From Eleginops maclovinus (taxonomy: Eukaryota; Chordata; Actinopteri; Perciformes; Eleginopidae), in NCBI RefSeq assembly GCF_036324505.1, contig NC_086360.1, positions 13,944,293-14,008,292 on the forward strand: 64,000 nt of DNA, in the 5' to 3' direction. Both the position numbers and the translations under genes were made by a program. Below the pieces are notes generated by a model, which saw only the letters and a program-made list of their open reading frames with translations, was not told the DNA's origin and searched no databases. Below, piece after piece: positions 1 through 12,389 of this stretch (within the stretch, counting starts at the first letter, position 1; each line of letters opens with the position of its first letter).

Positions 1-2113
1 AGACAACTCAATAAAACACCTCTCAAACACATTTGGTTCACCACAACTCACAAAACATCTAAATTGAAACTTTCTTACCAGACACTTTGTAGACTGCTAT
101 TAAGCTCGAGGATCGATATCTTTTGATAAGTGATCACACAATTTCACGGCCACAGTCACAGTCATTGTATGCAATGTTTACTGAGCAGGGCTGCAATTGT
201 TCTCTCCGTTCCATTGGAGTATTAATCAATATTAACACTCCCATAAACATTTGTATTTACACCTTTTTTGCTCTGGTATTGATAGTTAAAGTGATTGTTT
301 TAAAAATGATGATTCACAGCTAAATTGGAGACTTTCTGAATTTTCTTCAACTATTAAATTATTTTTGCCGATGGTGTCTTCAACATTATATTCAGTGGAG
401 ACACTGTAAACTTTTTAATGTATTTTTGTACTGTCTGACAGCCCCTTCAATTAAAAAAACAGATGGGAAACATTTTAAAAAGACATTTAAATTCAGAACC
501 ATAGCTTTTTCACTTCAATGTCACTTAAACCACAGCTTTGACTCGCTTATTCAATATTAGTTACCGTAGTTCACATTTAGTTTATTGCAGTTTTTAGAAG
601 AGCTTTTACAGGATTGCATAGCTCAATAGTTGAAAACACATAGCGTTAATAGAAAAAAATCCATTTAATTCAAAGCAATGCCAGGTTTTTTTTAGACTGG
701 CAACGTTTATATTAGCACTTACATAGAAAATGTTTTCTGTGTAGTAATGACACTAAGCATTCTCCAGCTCCCACAGATGCACACGGTATGCAAGCATAAT
801 AAAAGCTATCATCTTTTCTTTTAAAAGAGATGGACTGTGTTTCTTTGTTTTCAAAGAAATGTGGAAGGATAGAGAAATGAATTGCTTCCTTTTAGGGACA
901 CGCTTTTACTTGAGAATAGGGCCCCAATTGGTGAAGAAAGATAGATAGGGAGAAATAGAGCAAGAAAAGGAGCAATTGCATGTCCACCTTCAGCTCCTAA
1001 TGTTACAGGTTTAAGTGACTCTTTAATGAGGTTCAAAATGACAGGCATGTGGACCCCATGTTGTGGCAAGGGGAGTTATTCCTGGTATTAAAAATAGATG
1101 GTGGAAGGCTTGGGGGGTCTCGGGAGGGAGGTGTAGATTTCCACCATGGGGGGGTTTGAAAGCACCAATGACCTTGCAGTTGAGAGAATTGGTTAGTTAA
1201 GGAAACAGAGAGACAAACACACAGGGAGACAGAAAGACATGTGATAGAGCCGAATGCGGTTTACTACAGTGCCTAAAAAACATGACAAGACAAAACAACT
1301 AAAATTTCATGCAACACTACTGAAAAAACACCTGACTCAATGACAAACTTATTGTTTAGTATCACGCTGTCTCAGAAGGCATGCACTGTTATGTTTTATT
1401 TCCATTTTTGTAGCTGCCTTTTTTCATTTAGTTTTTCCCCAGAAGACTGCTTTTGCCTTTTACCATTTGTTTTTATGCTATGGTAACAATGCTATTATAG
1501 CAAAATAGCAGCTCAGCTATGGGGGGTAATAGGAGACGAGGCCATTTAATGAGGTACTAATTTTCAGGAGAACACCACAGGGAAGGAGCCCCGCATAAGA
1601 TACAAAATGGATGCTTGTCAGCAGATTAACACTAGACTCTTATCAGAAACCAGCTTCAATTGTACTCTCTTATAGTTACCGATACTACTATTTGTCATTA
1701 TTACTATTATTACAATGGTTTATTCTGTACACACCTTAACCTGGGAAATGAGGATCAACGTATAAACTGGATACTGTGTATCCTGAGGTAGTCAACCATA
1801 AAACAAGTAGTGGTAGGTTAGTATCTGTTTTGTACCTTTCTGGAGGACAAAAAAAATGAGATCATTGTTAAAACTGTATAATTATTATTATTGTCATGAT
1901 GATGATGATTATGAATATTATTAGGAAAACTTGATGTAAATAGTGTTTGATATTAAAGTATTAATTTGGTTCTTATGTCTTTTCTAAAAAATGAATACGG
2001 TATTATCTCTGGGTTTTGCGGGGTGTGTACTGTCCTCAAACAATGCATTGTGTCCTTTGACCCTCAATGCCTAATGAAACTTTGAGCTAATATGAAGGGG
2101 AAACCTGTGGGAG

Positions 2114-2130
2114 CTGTACACCATGTACAG
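2114..2130. promoter_or_regulatory. Perfect palindrome of steroid-receptor type
   Basis: CTGTACA-CCA-TGTACAG is a perfect 7-bp inverted repeat with 3-base spacing. It contains GTACA-3 bases-TGTAC, matching the loose core of glucocorticoid/androgen receptor elements. The core is degenerate enough to occur by chance about once in a window of this size. Confidence 0.2.
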
Positions 2131-3405
2131 AAGGCTGGCTCACCTGTTACATGTTTCAAACACGTCACCAACCTTCGCATCTCTTCATAAGGATCCTGCC
2201 TTGGAAAGACACACTTTGGACTTAACGGATGGCTTATTTGTACTTTTTGCCTTCAGTGTTTGAAAGCATGTTAGTCAGCTTAAAGATCTGCCCGGAGTGG
2301 ACTGTTTGCTTTTTAATGGAAGGATCTCGCCAGTTTCATTATGTGGCATGCGCATGAACTTGATGACATAAAAAAAATCAAAAAAATCAAAAAAGTTTTT
2401 AAAAGAAAGTATTCTTTTGCTCTTATTTTCCTTTTTCTTTAAGACGTGTTAGATTTTTGGATCACTTTCATGTTGTGTGTTTTTGCATCCCCATTTGAGT
2501 GATTTCATTTAAACTGTGTAGTGACAAATGACAAATGTACATAACACAAACCATTGTTGTGAAGTTATAGTGGGGGACATTTTGTAGTTCAAAAGCAACT
2601 TTTTCATTTATCCTAACACTGACTCTTTCCGTACCCATCCATTGAATTCATCCCATGTAGTTGCAGTCTGTCTCTCCTGACTATTCATCTTCTTTCTGCT
2701 CTCCCAAGAGGAGGCGTTCTGAGAGTGTATACATCAATGTGTGGACGTTTTTCAGTGTGAAAAAAATGTGTGAACATTTGAGTTTGTGTGTGTGCGTGTC
2801 TCATTTGCTGTTGCCGCAGTGAATGGGAAGCGGCAACCCTCTTTGGCAACGAAGAGTGTTTCCCATGCCTTAGCCCTCCAGCCTCTGTCCTGGCAGTCTT
2901 GTCTGGTTACAGACGTTTTCTGCCATTGTGCTTTTACACAGGACGGCTGCTGGCGTCCAAGAGACTACAACAGGGCCCTTCACTTTCTCTCCCTTTCTAA
3001 CAACCCTGAATCACTCCTCCCTACTGTACACGTTAGTCCTGGGCACAGTTCAAGGATTAGTTCACCCCCTGCACCAAATCCTTAACTGGATTGTTAGAGG
3101 GGTAATGCCTATCATCGATCCAGGTTCTATGCCTGCAGGGCAAAGCCTCTCTTGCCATCAGCCCCCTATTTGCCGATGAGCCACTTGTTCATTTTGTGTG
3201 CCTGTCCTGTCCCATTCTTGTGCTTGTATAACCCCCACCACACCACCTGCTCCTACTCCCTCACCTTTAAACCTCGCTTCCACTTTGCCATCAGTGGGGA
3301 ATATTTCGAACCTGCTCTTTTTCAGTATATAGACCACAACAAAAAATTTGACAAAAATTGATCTGTATTTGTATATACACGTGTCTGAGCAACTATGAGT
3401 AATAC

Positions 3406-3411
3406 AATAAA
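3406..3411 (+). terminator. Possible polyadenylation signal
   Basis: AATAAA is followed about 20-45 bases later by GT-rich sequence (CTTGTGTCACTC, TTTGTGTTTTTT), the arrangement of a vertebrate cleavage and polyadenylation site. The 700 bp upstream (2700-3400) are C/T-rich and less AT-rich than the surroundings, which would fit a 3' UTR or long non-coding RNA end, but no coding sequence leads into it. Confidence 0.2.
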
Positions 3412-3971
3412 CAGAAATACATTGCTTTGAACCTTGTGTCACTCTATTTGTGTTTTTTAACCTTTAACAGAGGAATGAAAGTACAACCGATTTGATTTAC
3501 TTTGAACGTTGTCCTAGCCCTCAGAAGTGCTGTTAAATCTGCATTTGGCACATGGTGATCATATGCATTGGTGCAAATGCATATGGCACATGTTTACTGC
3601 AATAAAGGTTCTTTCTGTAGCTAACACAAATAAACATACACCTCTGACACAGGTATAATCATGTCTAATCATGTGCCAAATTCACTATGCATACACACTC
3701 CCACAAATATACACACACTTCCATTTAAACGCATCTCACCCTCAATGCCCCTGCCTGTTCGACCATGCTGGGGAATCACACCCTCTAAAGACAGTCTGAG
3801 AGGAACACCATCCATCAGGATCAGAATAAGACCTTAAACCTCCTTTCCCTTCACTGTGGCACTAATGAGGACACCTAATAACCTTCTGCTGGACCCCATC
3901 AGCGCCATTTAGCTTCACCCTCCATTATCTCTGGTAATTAGACTGAGAGCCAGCAAGCCCCGAGGACCAAA

Positions 3972-3983
3972 GGGGGGGGGGGG
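3972..3983. repeat. Poly-G run, 12 G
   Basis: G12 following GAGGACCAAA. It sits just after a homeodomain-type TAATTAG at 3935-3941. Confidence 0.95.
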
Positions 3984-4639
3984 TTAAGATTTGACTTAAC
4001 ATTATGCAAACACTGTCCGTCATATGGGAGGTACATATAGAAGATGAATTTGATAAATACTTTCAATAACGCTTGGATTCCTGAAGTATAGCTATGGTTT
4101 GAAAGGTAAAGAGGACAGCGTGTTTAGCAAAAGTCATACATTATCATCAGTATGACATCCTTTACAATTTCATCCTCCTCACCCAAAGAAATGCTTTATG
4201 CATGAACACAGTTGACATGATGAGCCAATTAGTGTCAAGTCGTTCTGCCTGCTGTTATTACCAAAGGAATGCTCTGCAGATGCAGGTGTGTGTGTCTATG
4301 AAGACCAATAAAGACAAATCACTGCGCCTGATCATTAAATTGAAGGTAATGATAGCTTCATGTGAAGATACGTCCCAGATGTACTATCAAGCTATGAACA
4401 TAATCAAGGTCTGTGACCACTATTTAGTGAGAGGAGGGCACTGGGATGAGACTGACACCATGTCCCCCATGAGATGGCAACATGGATGTGCACACATTAA
4501 CCTGTAACTGCGATTCTGTTCCTCTTTCTGCCAGTGCAGCTTTCAGATACGTGTTATTTTAACCCATAACAACGCCACTGACTGTCTTGAAGAGGCCACT
4601 TTAGTAAAAGGCTTCTGAAGGCACCATTCTCAAAGTCAG

Positions 4640-4780
4640 CTGCTTATTGCTTAGATGGTGTTTCGTTTCCATGTGAACAATCAGTTTGATTGACAGCTCC
4701 GAATGATGTCTTAAGTTAATCGCTCCAGTGGTGTGAAAAGGTCATAAATCACCCAATTATGTTTCCCCGCTTTATGAATA
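4640..4780. promoter_or_regulatory. Candidate Hox/Pbx/Meis-type site cluster
   Basis: TGATTGACAG at 4687-4696 is exactly the decamer bound by Pbx with Meis/Prep partners. On the minus strand, TGATTTATGAC (4741-4751) is close to the Pbx-Hox9/10 composite site. TTAATC (4716-4721), CAATTA (4754-4759) and TTTATGA (4771-4777) add homeodomain-type cores within 90 bp. The motifs are seen directly; enhancer activity is inference and needs conservation data. Confidence 0.35.
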
Positions 4781-7139
4781 GATATTTTTGGGGGAATATT
4801 TAAAATGCCTCCGAGGCATATCAACTTAGTCAACCCAGTATTTATTGAGAGGGAGTTAGGGGGAGGCTGCTTGTGCCAGAAATAACTGATAAGCTGAATA
4901 CATTTCCAGAGTCTGTCACACTGAGGAATGTCACAGTGTTAGAAAGTTGGTAGTGAATTCAAGGTCAGGATTTATGGTTTATGACAGCTTTGCCATGTTT
5001 CCTGAACAAGAATATAAATATATAAATAATTGTAGAATCAAAATTAAGGGAAAATTCAAAATGTAAACACAGCCATCACGCAGTATTTTACAGCAGAGTT
5101 ATCTGCACAAAACATATTGATTTAAAACACCTTGTCTATCTTAAAACAGTCTCAATGTATCTTTCCACTCAGCTATGGTAAATCAATACCCATCAAAATA
5201 AAAAAGGGTCTTAGTCATTTCTATTCTACTTGCTCAGTCAGTACCAGAGAGAAAACAGAGTCACAGATCTTTATCTTGCATGGGTGATTTGCAGAATTTC
5301 CAATCATAAAATGTATCAAACAATGTCTGAGGGTCTTGATACTACAAAGCAACATCCTGCACAAACTAAAGTGAAATGATTTTGTTACAAAGATGTTAAG
5401 GGAAAGGATCTGCAGTAAGTTTTATTTATTTTCCTAAATCAATTATCAGACTGCGATGCTCAAGGCTACTCTCCGCATGTCTTTTAATGTTACAAAGTAG
5501 GTTACCCTCAGCTCATGTGGAAGTTACTGCAACGTGTTTGACGCAGGTCATTTTCTTTTACTGATGCCTTTCACATGTTGACCTTCAGGGCTGAGAAATG
5601 AGGGTCTGCAGCCACTACAGAGGAGGATTACGGGAAGATGTGACACCACTACAAAATATAAACTTCAAGGGAAATGAGACCAAGATTGAAAGAGGTGTTT
5701 GTGTCTGTAATGTTGTATGGATCGAGTTTATGGCTCATATTGTAAACAGCTTTTTTGATCTTGAAAAAATGGGAAAAAGGTTCCCAGTGAGAAGTGAACT
5801 ACAGGACAGATTGTGAACAGTGTTGCATGTAGGCGGTCAGATGCTATGAAGCGCTCTGAAAACAGCAGGTTTCACACAGTGTTTCACACCCTGCCTGATG
5901 TGTTACAGTAAGTATTTACACTTGCATAAAAATGAAGATTTCCTCATTTGAAGTGTCAACTAATTTCACAAGGAGAGAAGTAATAGAAAGTGGCTGATTT
6001 GCTTTGAAACAAACTAACACATAAAATAAATAAACTAAATGTCAACTGTCAAATGGTTGCCAATACATTTACATAGCACATTTCCCACTGTCACTAAGTG
6101 TAGATGTTTAAATAACATCTGTATAAAATGTTGAAAAATTGCCTTTTTCTACACTTGTGAAGCTTCAATGGAACTGCAGAAGTGCACTGAGCTGCATTAA
6201 GTTATTTTACAGAACTGGAATTAAATGAACTCGTCCGATTTTTCTGCAAATCAGAGTCAGAATTATATTATGCACATATATCTGCTTCCTCCTTCACAGT
6301 CACAGAATAGATGAGTTACATTTGTTGCGTGCTGCAGTGTGATTTGAGCACGACAGTCTGCCAGCTTTGCCAGGGGGGAGCGGGCCTTGCTTCTCCTGAG
6401 CTGAGCAGCCCGATCCACTCAGAGTGAGTGTGCCATTGAAATAGAGTATTTCCTGCCAGTGCCCATTGAATGAATGAGGCAAAAGCGATGACAGGGATAT
6501 TACACAGACATGCCAACACTAGATCATAGAAAGTCTTTGCCTGGGGTCATAAATTAGATTCTAATGATTTTGTCATGCTGTTAAAACAATAACTTTCTAA
6601 CCCAGTCTCCTTTTCTTGCCTCCATAACCTTTGATTTATGCTTTTTAATTTTTTGATGGCAAGAAATAGTCTGACACTTGTGCCATTATAATGTTGATGC
6701 GATGAAATATCGTCACAATTCATTTTCTTTTTCTGGTTTAATTAGTTTACTTTAAAATGCCATCCATCATTACTAGTGTGGATGAAATGGGGAAGGCACT
6801 GAGAGCAGGGAGCCTTGGCCATGAGACGATGTCTTACAGCTGATTTCCTGGGAAATAAACTCTGGCTGCATTATTCATGAAGCTCGCCATAACTTTAATC
6901 TGATTCTTAATTCAAGACTTTCATCCTCGGACAATATTTCAAGTCACTCTTTCTCAATTTCTTGGAAGCTGTCATTTCTGCAAATGTGTCTTTGGGTGGA
7001 TTATCGCTCCTGCTCTTGATAGCATCATATTGTATTTCGAATGAGGATGCAGATCAGCAATCAGCTCCAGTTAGCGTTCCAATATCTCATTAATCATGCT
7101 AAACATTTTGACGGTACGAACAGTCCTCACAAATCCTCC
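4781..7139. other. Unique non-coding DNA
   Basis: No gene or repeat recognised. 6820-7100 is non-repetitive with TAATCTGATT, TGGATTATCG and CTCATTAATCATGC, a texture like a conserved non-coding element, though I cannot test this. The remainder is AT-rich. Confidence 0.55.
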
Positions 7140-7174
7140 CTTCTTACTTACAGTTTAATATTGTAAGTAAGAAG
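7140..7174. other. Perfect 13-bp inverted repeat (stem-loop)
   Basis: CTTCTTACTTACA (7140-7152) is the exact reverse complement of TGTAAGTAAGAAG (7162-7174), with a 9-nt AT-rich loop. A second small inverted repeat, GTCCT/AGGAC, starts at its right edge (7174-7187). The structure lies about 265 bp 5' of the retrotransposon fragment and is not part of it. Function unknown; it could be a remnant of a foldback element. Confidence 0.85.
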
Positions 7175-7432
7175 TCCTGCATAGGACTGGAACACATGAT
7201 GAGAAACATTATCAAACAATACACAATATAGAAGTCTGTGCTTCTTTTTTATTGTTCTAGTAATTCTAAGTCTTATTTTGCACAATAGAACATTGAGAAA
7301 AAATGACTTGTTAAGTAGGACACGAATCATATACTTTCATGTGATGTATTTATACAGTATAATGACCCATACAAACAATAAATTGGACTAGAAGATTTTG
7401 ACATCACCAGCATTACAGCATTCCTGTTTAAT

Positions 7433-8158
7433 GTGTATCGGTTCACGACCGAGTGTGAAGCGGCTGGGATGAGGATCAGCACCTCCAAATCTGAGGCCAT
7501 GGTTCTCAGCAGGAAACCGATGGACTGTCCACTCCAGGTAGGGATTGAAGCCTTACCCCAAGTGAAGGAGTTCAAGTATCTCGGGGTCTTGTTCTCGAGT
7601 GAGGGAACAATGGAGCGTGAGATGGACCGGAGAATCAGAGCAGCGGGAGCGGTACTGCAGTCGCTTTACCGCACCGTTGTGATGAAAAGAGAGCTGAGCC
7701 AGAAGGCAAAGCTCTCTGTCTAGCGGGCCATCTTCGTTCCTACCCTCACCTATGGTCATGAAGGATGGGTCATGACCAAAAGAACGAGATCGCGGATACA
7801 AGGGGCCGAAATGGGATTTCTCTGCAGGATGGCTGGCATCTCCCTTAGGGATAAGGTGAGAAGTTCAGTCATCCGGGAGGGACTCGCAGTAGAACCGCTG
7901 CTCCTTCGCGTTGAAAGGAGCCAGTTGAGGTGGTTTGGGCACCTAGTGAGGATGCCACCTGGGCGCCTCCCTAGGGAGGTGTTCCAGGCACGTCCAACTG
8001 GGAAGAGACCGAGGGGTAGACCTAGGACCAGGTGGAGGGATTATATCTCTTCGCTGGCCTGGGAGCGTCTTGGAATCCCCCAGTCAGAGCTGGTTGATGT
8101 GGCAAGGGAAAGGAAAGTTTGGGTCTCTCTGCTGGAGCTGTTATCTCCGCGACCCTGA
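7433..8158 (+). pseudogene. Reverse transcriptase C-terminal fragment with one in-frame stop
   Basis: One reading frame runs from 7433 to the TGA at 8156-8158, broken only by a TAG at 7721-7723. The two halves (7433-7723 and 7724-8158) are in the same frame, so there is no frameshift. The N-terminal half has KSEAMVLSRK and FKYLGVLFSSEG, typical of the region just after the RT palm in RTE/jockey-type enzymes. The C-terminal half has QLRWFGHLVRMP and RPRGRPRTRWRDY, the conserved tail of these proteins. The TAG sits where family members usually have Tyr (context LSV-stop-RAIF), which fits a single Tyr-codon to stop change. There is no catalytic aspartate pair and no endonuclease, so the copy cannot be active. 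The first ATG is probably not a native start, because homology begins a few codons further on. Confidence 0.9.
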
Positions 8159-8187
8159 CGGATAAGTGGGAGAAGATGGATGGATGG
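7440..8187 (+). mobile_element. 5'-truncated Rex3-like (RTE clade) non-LTR retrotransposon
   Basis: This is the 3' end of a LINE. The plus strand encodes the C-terminal part of a reverse transcriptase, followed after a very short 3' UTR by a tail of three GATG units (8175-8187). A short UTR with a GATG tail is the hallmark of teleost Rex3 elements of the RTE clade, as I know the family. Homology starts abruptly near 7440-7446, so the endonuclease and the catalytic YxDD part of the polymerase are missing, as expected for 5' truncation during target-primed reverse transcription. It is the only CpG-richer patch in the window, which suggests fairly recent insertion. I found no convincing target-site duplication; the flanks share only a GTGTAT-like hexamer. 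LINE identity is near certain, the Rex3 name is likely. Confidence 0.9.
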
Positions 8188-9162
8188 TGTATTGTTTTAT
8201 TTGCATCAACCGTGATATCGATGGAAAAAATACAAATATTTTTGGTTAAAGAAAACTTGAGGTAATTCAAACTCTATCACTGCTTTTCCATCCAGAAGAT
8301 AAATGACTACCGTTAATGTTTATTAGTAGTGTTGTCAGTTGCACTTTTAGGCTAAATGCAGCAAACATCCGTTGCATAACATTTATGCATATGGCCATGA
8401 AGTAAAAATGGCAGTGCTGTTATATTCATGTCAAAGAGCACATTCATCGTAATGACCTCACTAGTAAACATTTTATTTCAGAGACAAGCAAGAGCTTTAC
8501 TGTGAAATAAATGCATAGCTCATAAAATGAATTCACTGCAAAGCAGCCATTGGAAAAACAATCTGAATCGAATTGAAGAAAATGTAAACAACGCATCAAA
8601 ATAAGTGATCAGATAATTCATTAAAACTAAAGAGCTACGGACAGAATAAGTATTGCATATGAGGACAGTATGTTTAACACATTAACTAACAAATGACGTG
8701 TGAAACGTTAAAATCTACAGTAACTCAACATGAATAATTCATTTTCAAATGTTACTTTTTATATAATGATCGCATACCTCCAACATCACTTGTTATACTT
8801 AGAATTAGATAGTAATGTGGACCAGTAACAACAAATAAATTGAATCTGGTAATACTGTCCAAATTATGCAGATGGAATCATATTCTTAGTGGATCTTATT
8901 AAATGCCATTATGCTGAAGTATGACTGAATAACATTAATTAAGGGGAAATGCAGAGCTAATTGTGAGAGTTCTACAATACGGTTGTTTTAATGCACCATG
9001 GAAATGCATTCATTAATCTCAAACTGGCAGAGTAAACACAGTATTGGAAATAATTCAGTTTTCTCTAAGCTCAGTAAAAGCCTGAGGCTATGGCAATAAT
9101 TCCAAAGATCATGACTTTTCTAACTTTCATTCCACCCTGATGTCCTCTATTACTTTTTCACC
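8188..9162. other. Unique AT-rich DNA
   Basis: Sequence downstream of the retrotransposon tail. I see no gene, repeat family or strong motif cluster. Confidence 0.6.
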
Positions 9163-9315
<153 letters not shown>

Positions 9316-9810
9316 CCGTTATGATGTTTTGAGTCGTCATGAAGACAATACATCCATTAAACTGCCTTCCTTGGCTTTGTAGGCTCTAACAACTGCAAGT
9401 CTTCATTGCAATTTTATCCTTACATGACTGGCAGCTTTGCTGACCCCTGACTTTTCGTGTGGTGGCTGAGGATCGATCCTAAATGTCACAAGTCAGAAGG
9501 TCAACATTCAAATACGGCCGGCTTTAAAGCCTTTCTGAAGTACATGAGTTGTCCCAGGTGATGTGCTGTCACACTCACCATTTCCCATGCTTTGGGTGAA
9601 GGCAAACAGCATACATACATATACATATGTTGTATTTAGTTGTGACATTAACACTTTAAGAAAGTATGTTAGAATAGTAAAGTCCTTCAGCAGCAGAGGG
9701 ATATTTGGTATGCAAATAAAAGCACACTCTACCCTTGAAATAATGATGAAAAACTATGATATTTGTATGTATTCCACTTTCAATGCAGTAGGTACTGGTA
9801 GTATAAAAAC

Positions 9811-9838
9811 TGAATACAAATACATGAATACAAATACA
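9811..9838. repeat. Two tandem copies of a 14-bp unit
   Basis: TGAATACAAATACA occurs twice head to tail with no mismatch, then degenerates into TAAATTCA. It is probably a replication-slippage product. Confidence 0.9.
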
Positions 9839-11287
9839 TAAATTCATATTTTATCACCGAAAGCTGGCCGTGTTATATCACCCAGAGTGTTGTGCAAGAT
9901 AGATCAAGGGTGCATGGACTAGTGCAATATTTTAAGCCATTTAAATGTATTGCTGCCCATTTCTCATAAAGTGCTGAAAAGCTCTTTCTTAACTGAGAAG
10001 GTAAGGCTGATGAAACTAATGGCAAGGGCTTCCTGGTTCTACAACACATTTTACAAAGTTAGAAGTCACTAAGTGTTTCTAAAAAGATGCTTCAAAACTA
10101 ACATAATAACCATGTAACTAAGGATGAAAAATAATGCATTCATGCACACTGCATGAAATAACAAAGGTAGACATTTCAGCGAGCTCTAAAGCGACTGTTT
10201 CTGTCCTGCTGTTGTGAGATTTAATTATCAGCATTTTACATCTGGACGTTATTGCAAGTCTCCACGCAGGTTGTTGAAACGGAGCAATTATCATATCACA
10301 TCACAATACATTATTTAGTTAACCAAAAGCCATACTCATGTCAAGTAGTGTGTAAATGCAAAAGTAAACAGGGCTTTATTATCAAATGCCTGTATTGCAT
10401 TTCTGTATTCATTTTTTTGTATATAACGATTAAATCTAGAAATATTCATGAGAGAAACTTGGAGAGAAAGAAAAAAGAGAGAAGGAGAGATAGAGCACAG
10501 AAAGACAGAGGACAGATGAACAGATGTTATCTGACAGGTGCGGTAGGCCCCTCTTGGTGTGTGGGCAGCAGATATGACAGGGATTTTGCATACACTATGA
10601 GAGCTAATGCTGTGCACTTCAGTACCTGTCATGACTCTAACCTTATGGTCAAATACAAAAGTTTGGGACGGGTGTAGGCGGATTAGTCATGTCCATGTTT
10701 CACATTGTTGATGTAATGTGATCGCATCGCCAAAAACCTGAGCAACTTGGCCCGAGACTGTTTGCAGTGTCAAAACAATACAAACTCATTGACAGGATGT
10801 GTTGGATTTTTCATATTCTCCATGAAGAGATGCAGTTGCTATTTTTGAGGGTGCTCTGTAATGGCACTTTTCATCTTTTGCCGTAGGTACATGACCCATG
10901 TGACTTTAATCACGCAGATTTACGATGTTTTGGATTTGGCAACATCACAAAAATCTCTTTCAGCTGGAGCTGCATTTTATTTTGTTTAATCTACAGCACT
11001 TCTCCTCCATTAGCCTTTCAATAGAGTGGCTACCTTTTACTAGCATGTGTGGATTGTGGCTAATTATTAAAAATAGAACAATGGCCAGCAAATGCCCAGA
11101 TTTACAGTCTGTGTTTTATTTAGCTATTGGTGTGGGTGTTGTCCCTCTACTATCTGGTTATAAATATGCCAGGCAGGCAGACCCCTTGGGGGGTGGTGAC
11201 CAAAAGCATCAGGGTCAAGGACAAAGGAGGCCCACTAAATGCTGAAAATTAAATTAGGTAACCCACCTGGAATGTAGCTGTTGAGTG

Positions 11288-11397
<110 letters not shown>

Positions 11398-12389
11398 ACT
11401 TTTGTTGGTATTACATTTGGTGCACTTCAAACCTGTGTGAGTTTAAGCTTAAGAGTGAGTGGTGGAGAATGTTTAGGACGGTTGTGGGTTTGGTGGGTAG
11501 GTGGATGATGACAGAGCAAAGGTTTGCAGTGTGATATGCTTTAAGCAGGCAGGTGGGCAAAACCCATGCCAGTATCTGACGCTGTTGTACAGTATGCAAA
11601 GATCAGAGACATAATATTTCTATCCCCAACGACTCTGCTCAGAAACTTGCAATTTGACAAAAAATAATATTTGACTTGTATTTTATTCATATATATATAA
11701 TAATTGTGATAAAGTAAAAAAAAAAATGTTTAATTAAAAACTAAAATAAAAATAAAACCCATTGGACTCATGGGTAGCAGCACAAATGTATGCATACTTG
11801 TATTATCCTGTGATCCAACAGAGCTTTCCTTTAGCCAACACTTTTGTTGATGGTATGCTTGCCTGTAAATTATCTTTACTGTTTTATATATTCTAATGAC
11901 CTGCTAAGCACTCTCTATCTTACACTAGCAATTAACTAGACTTAATGAGATGGGAGTGTACCAGTTAGATGCAGTCTCCATTTTTACACACTTTTATTTC
12001 CAAATTACAGAGTGCTTTGTAGGACATTTTCAGGAAATTACGGACCTGTAAAATACAAAGTACAAAGCAGTAAGATGAGGTGAAATTCAGGCAGTTATTT
12101 CCATAACATTGTAGTAAACATGAAATAAATTACCTACAATTACAAATAGAGACAATGCAACAGACTCAACACATTGTCCCCACTATCCATTATTCCCTAC
12201 GGTATTTATTACAAGATTCCTATCATTGGACAATAGTTGTGCAGGGCTACTGTTTTTTTTTATTCGGGAATAACACAGTAACAGATTTTTTTTTTTTTAA
12301 CACTTTCTGGACAATATCACATAATAGTAGTATGTGAAAAAGCTGTTAATCAAAATCAGGACACCAATGTCGCCAACACTAGACACAAA

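Larger units (their letters stand above)
1..4639. other. Unique non-coding DNA
   Basis: No gene found. It holds a G-rich patch (1112-1154), AT trinucleotide runs (1880-1922), the palindrome at 2114-2130, A-runs near 2370, a C/T-rich stretch with a possible poly(A) signal (2700-3450), and a TAATTAG-containing unique stretch (3860-3950) before a G12 run. The frames around 2786-3085 and 4202-4507 show no protein-like features. Confidence 0.6.

Noticed and set aside
105..120. CTCGAG, ATCGAT and GATATC sites in 16 bp, resembling a vector polylinker
   Set aside because: The flanks are ordinary AT-rich genomic sequence and no longer vector match is present.
1784..1791. TGAGGTAG, the let-7 seed
   Set aside because: The following bases do not match let-7 and no partner arm for a precursor hairpin is evident.
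7425..8200. Target-site duplication around the LINE fragment
   Set aside because: Only a six-base GTGTAT-like similarity is shared by the flanks, too short to claim.
10252..10677. 141-codon plus-strand frame with a Lys/Arg/Glu-rich middle
   Set aside because: The charged part is only the translation of a GA-rich purine tract; the rest is not protein-like.
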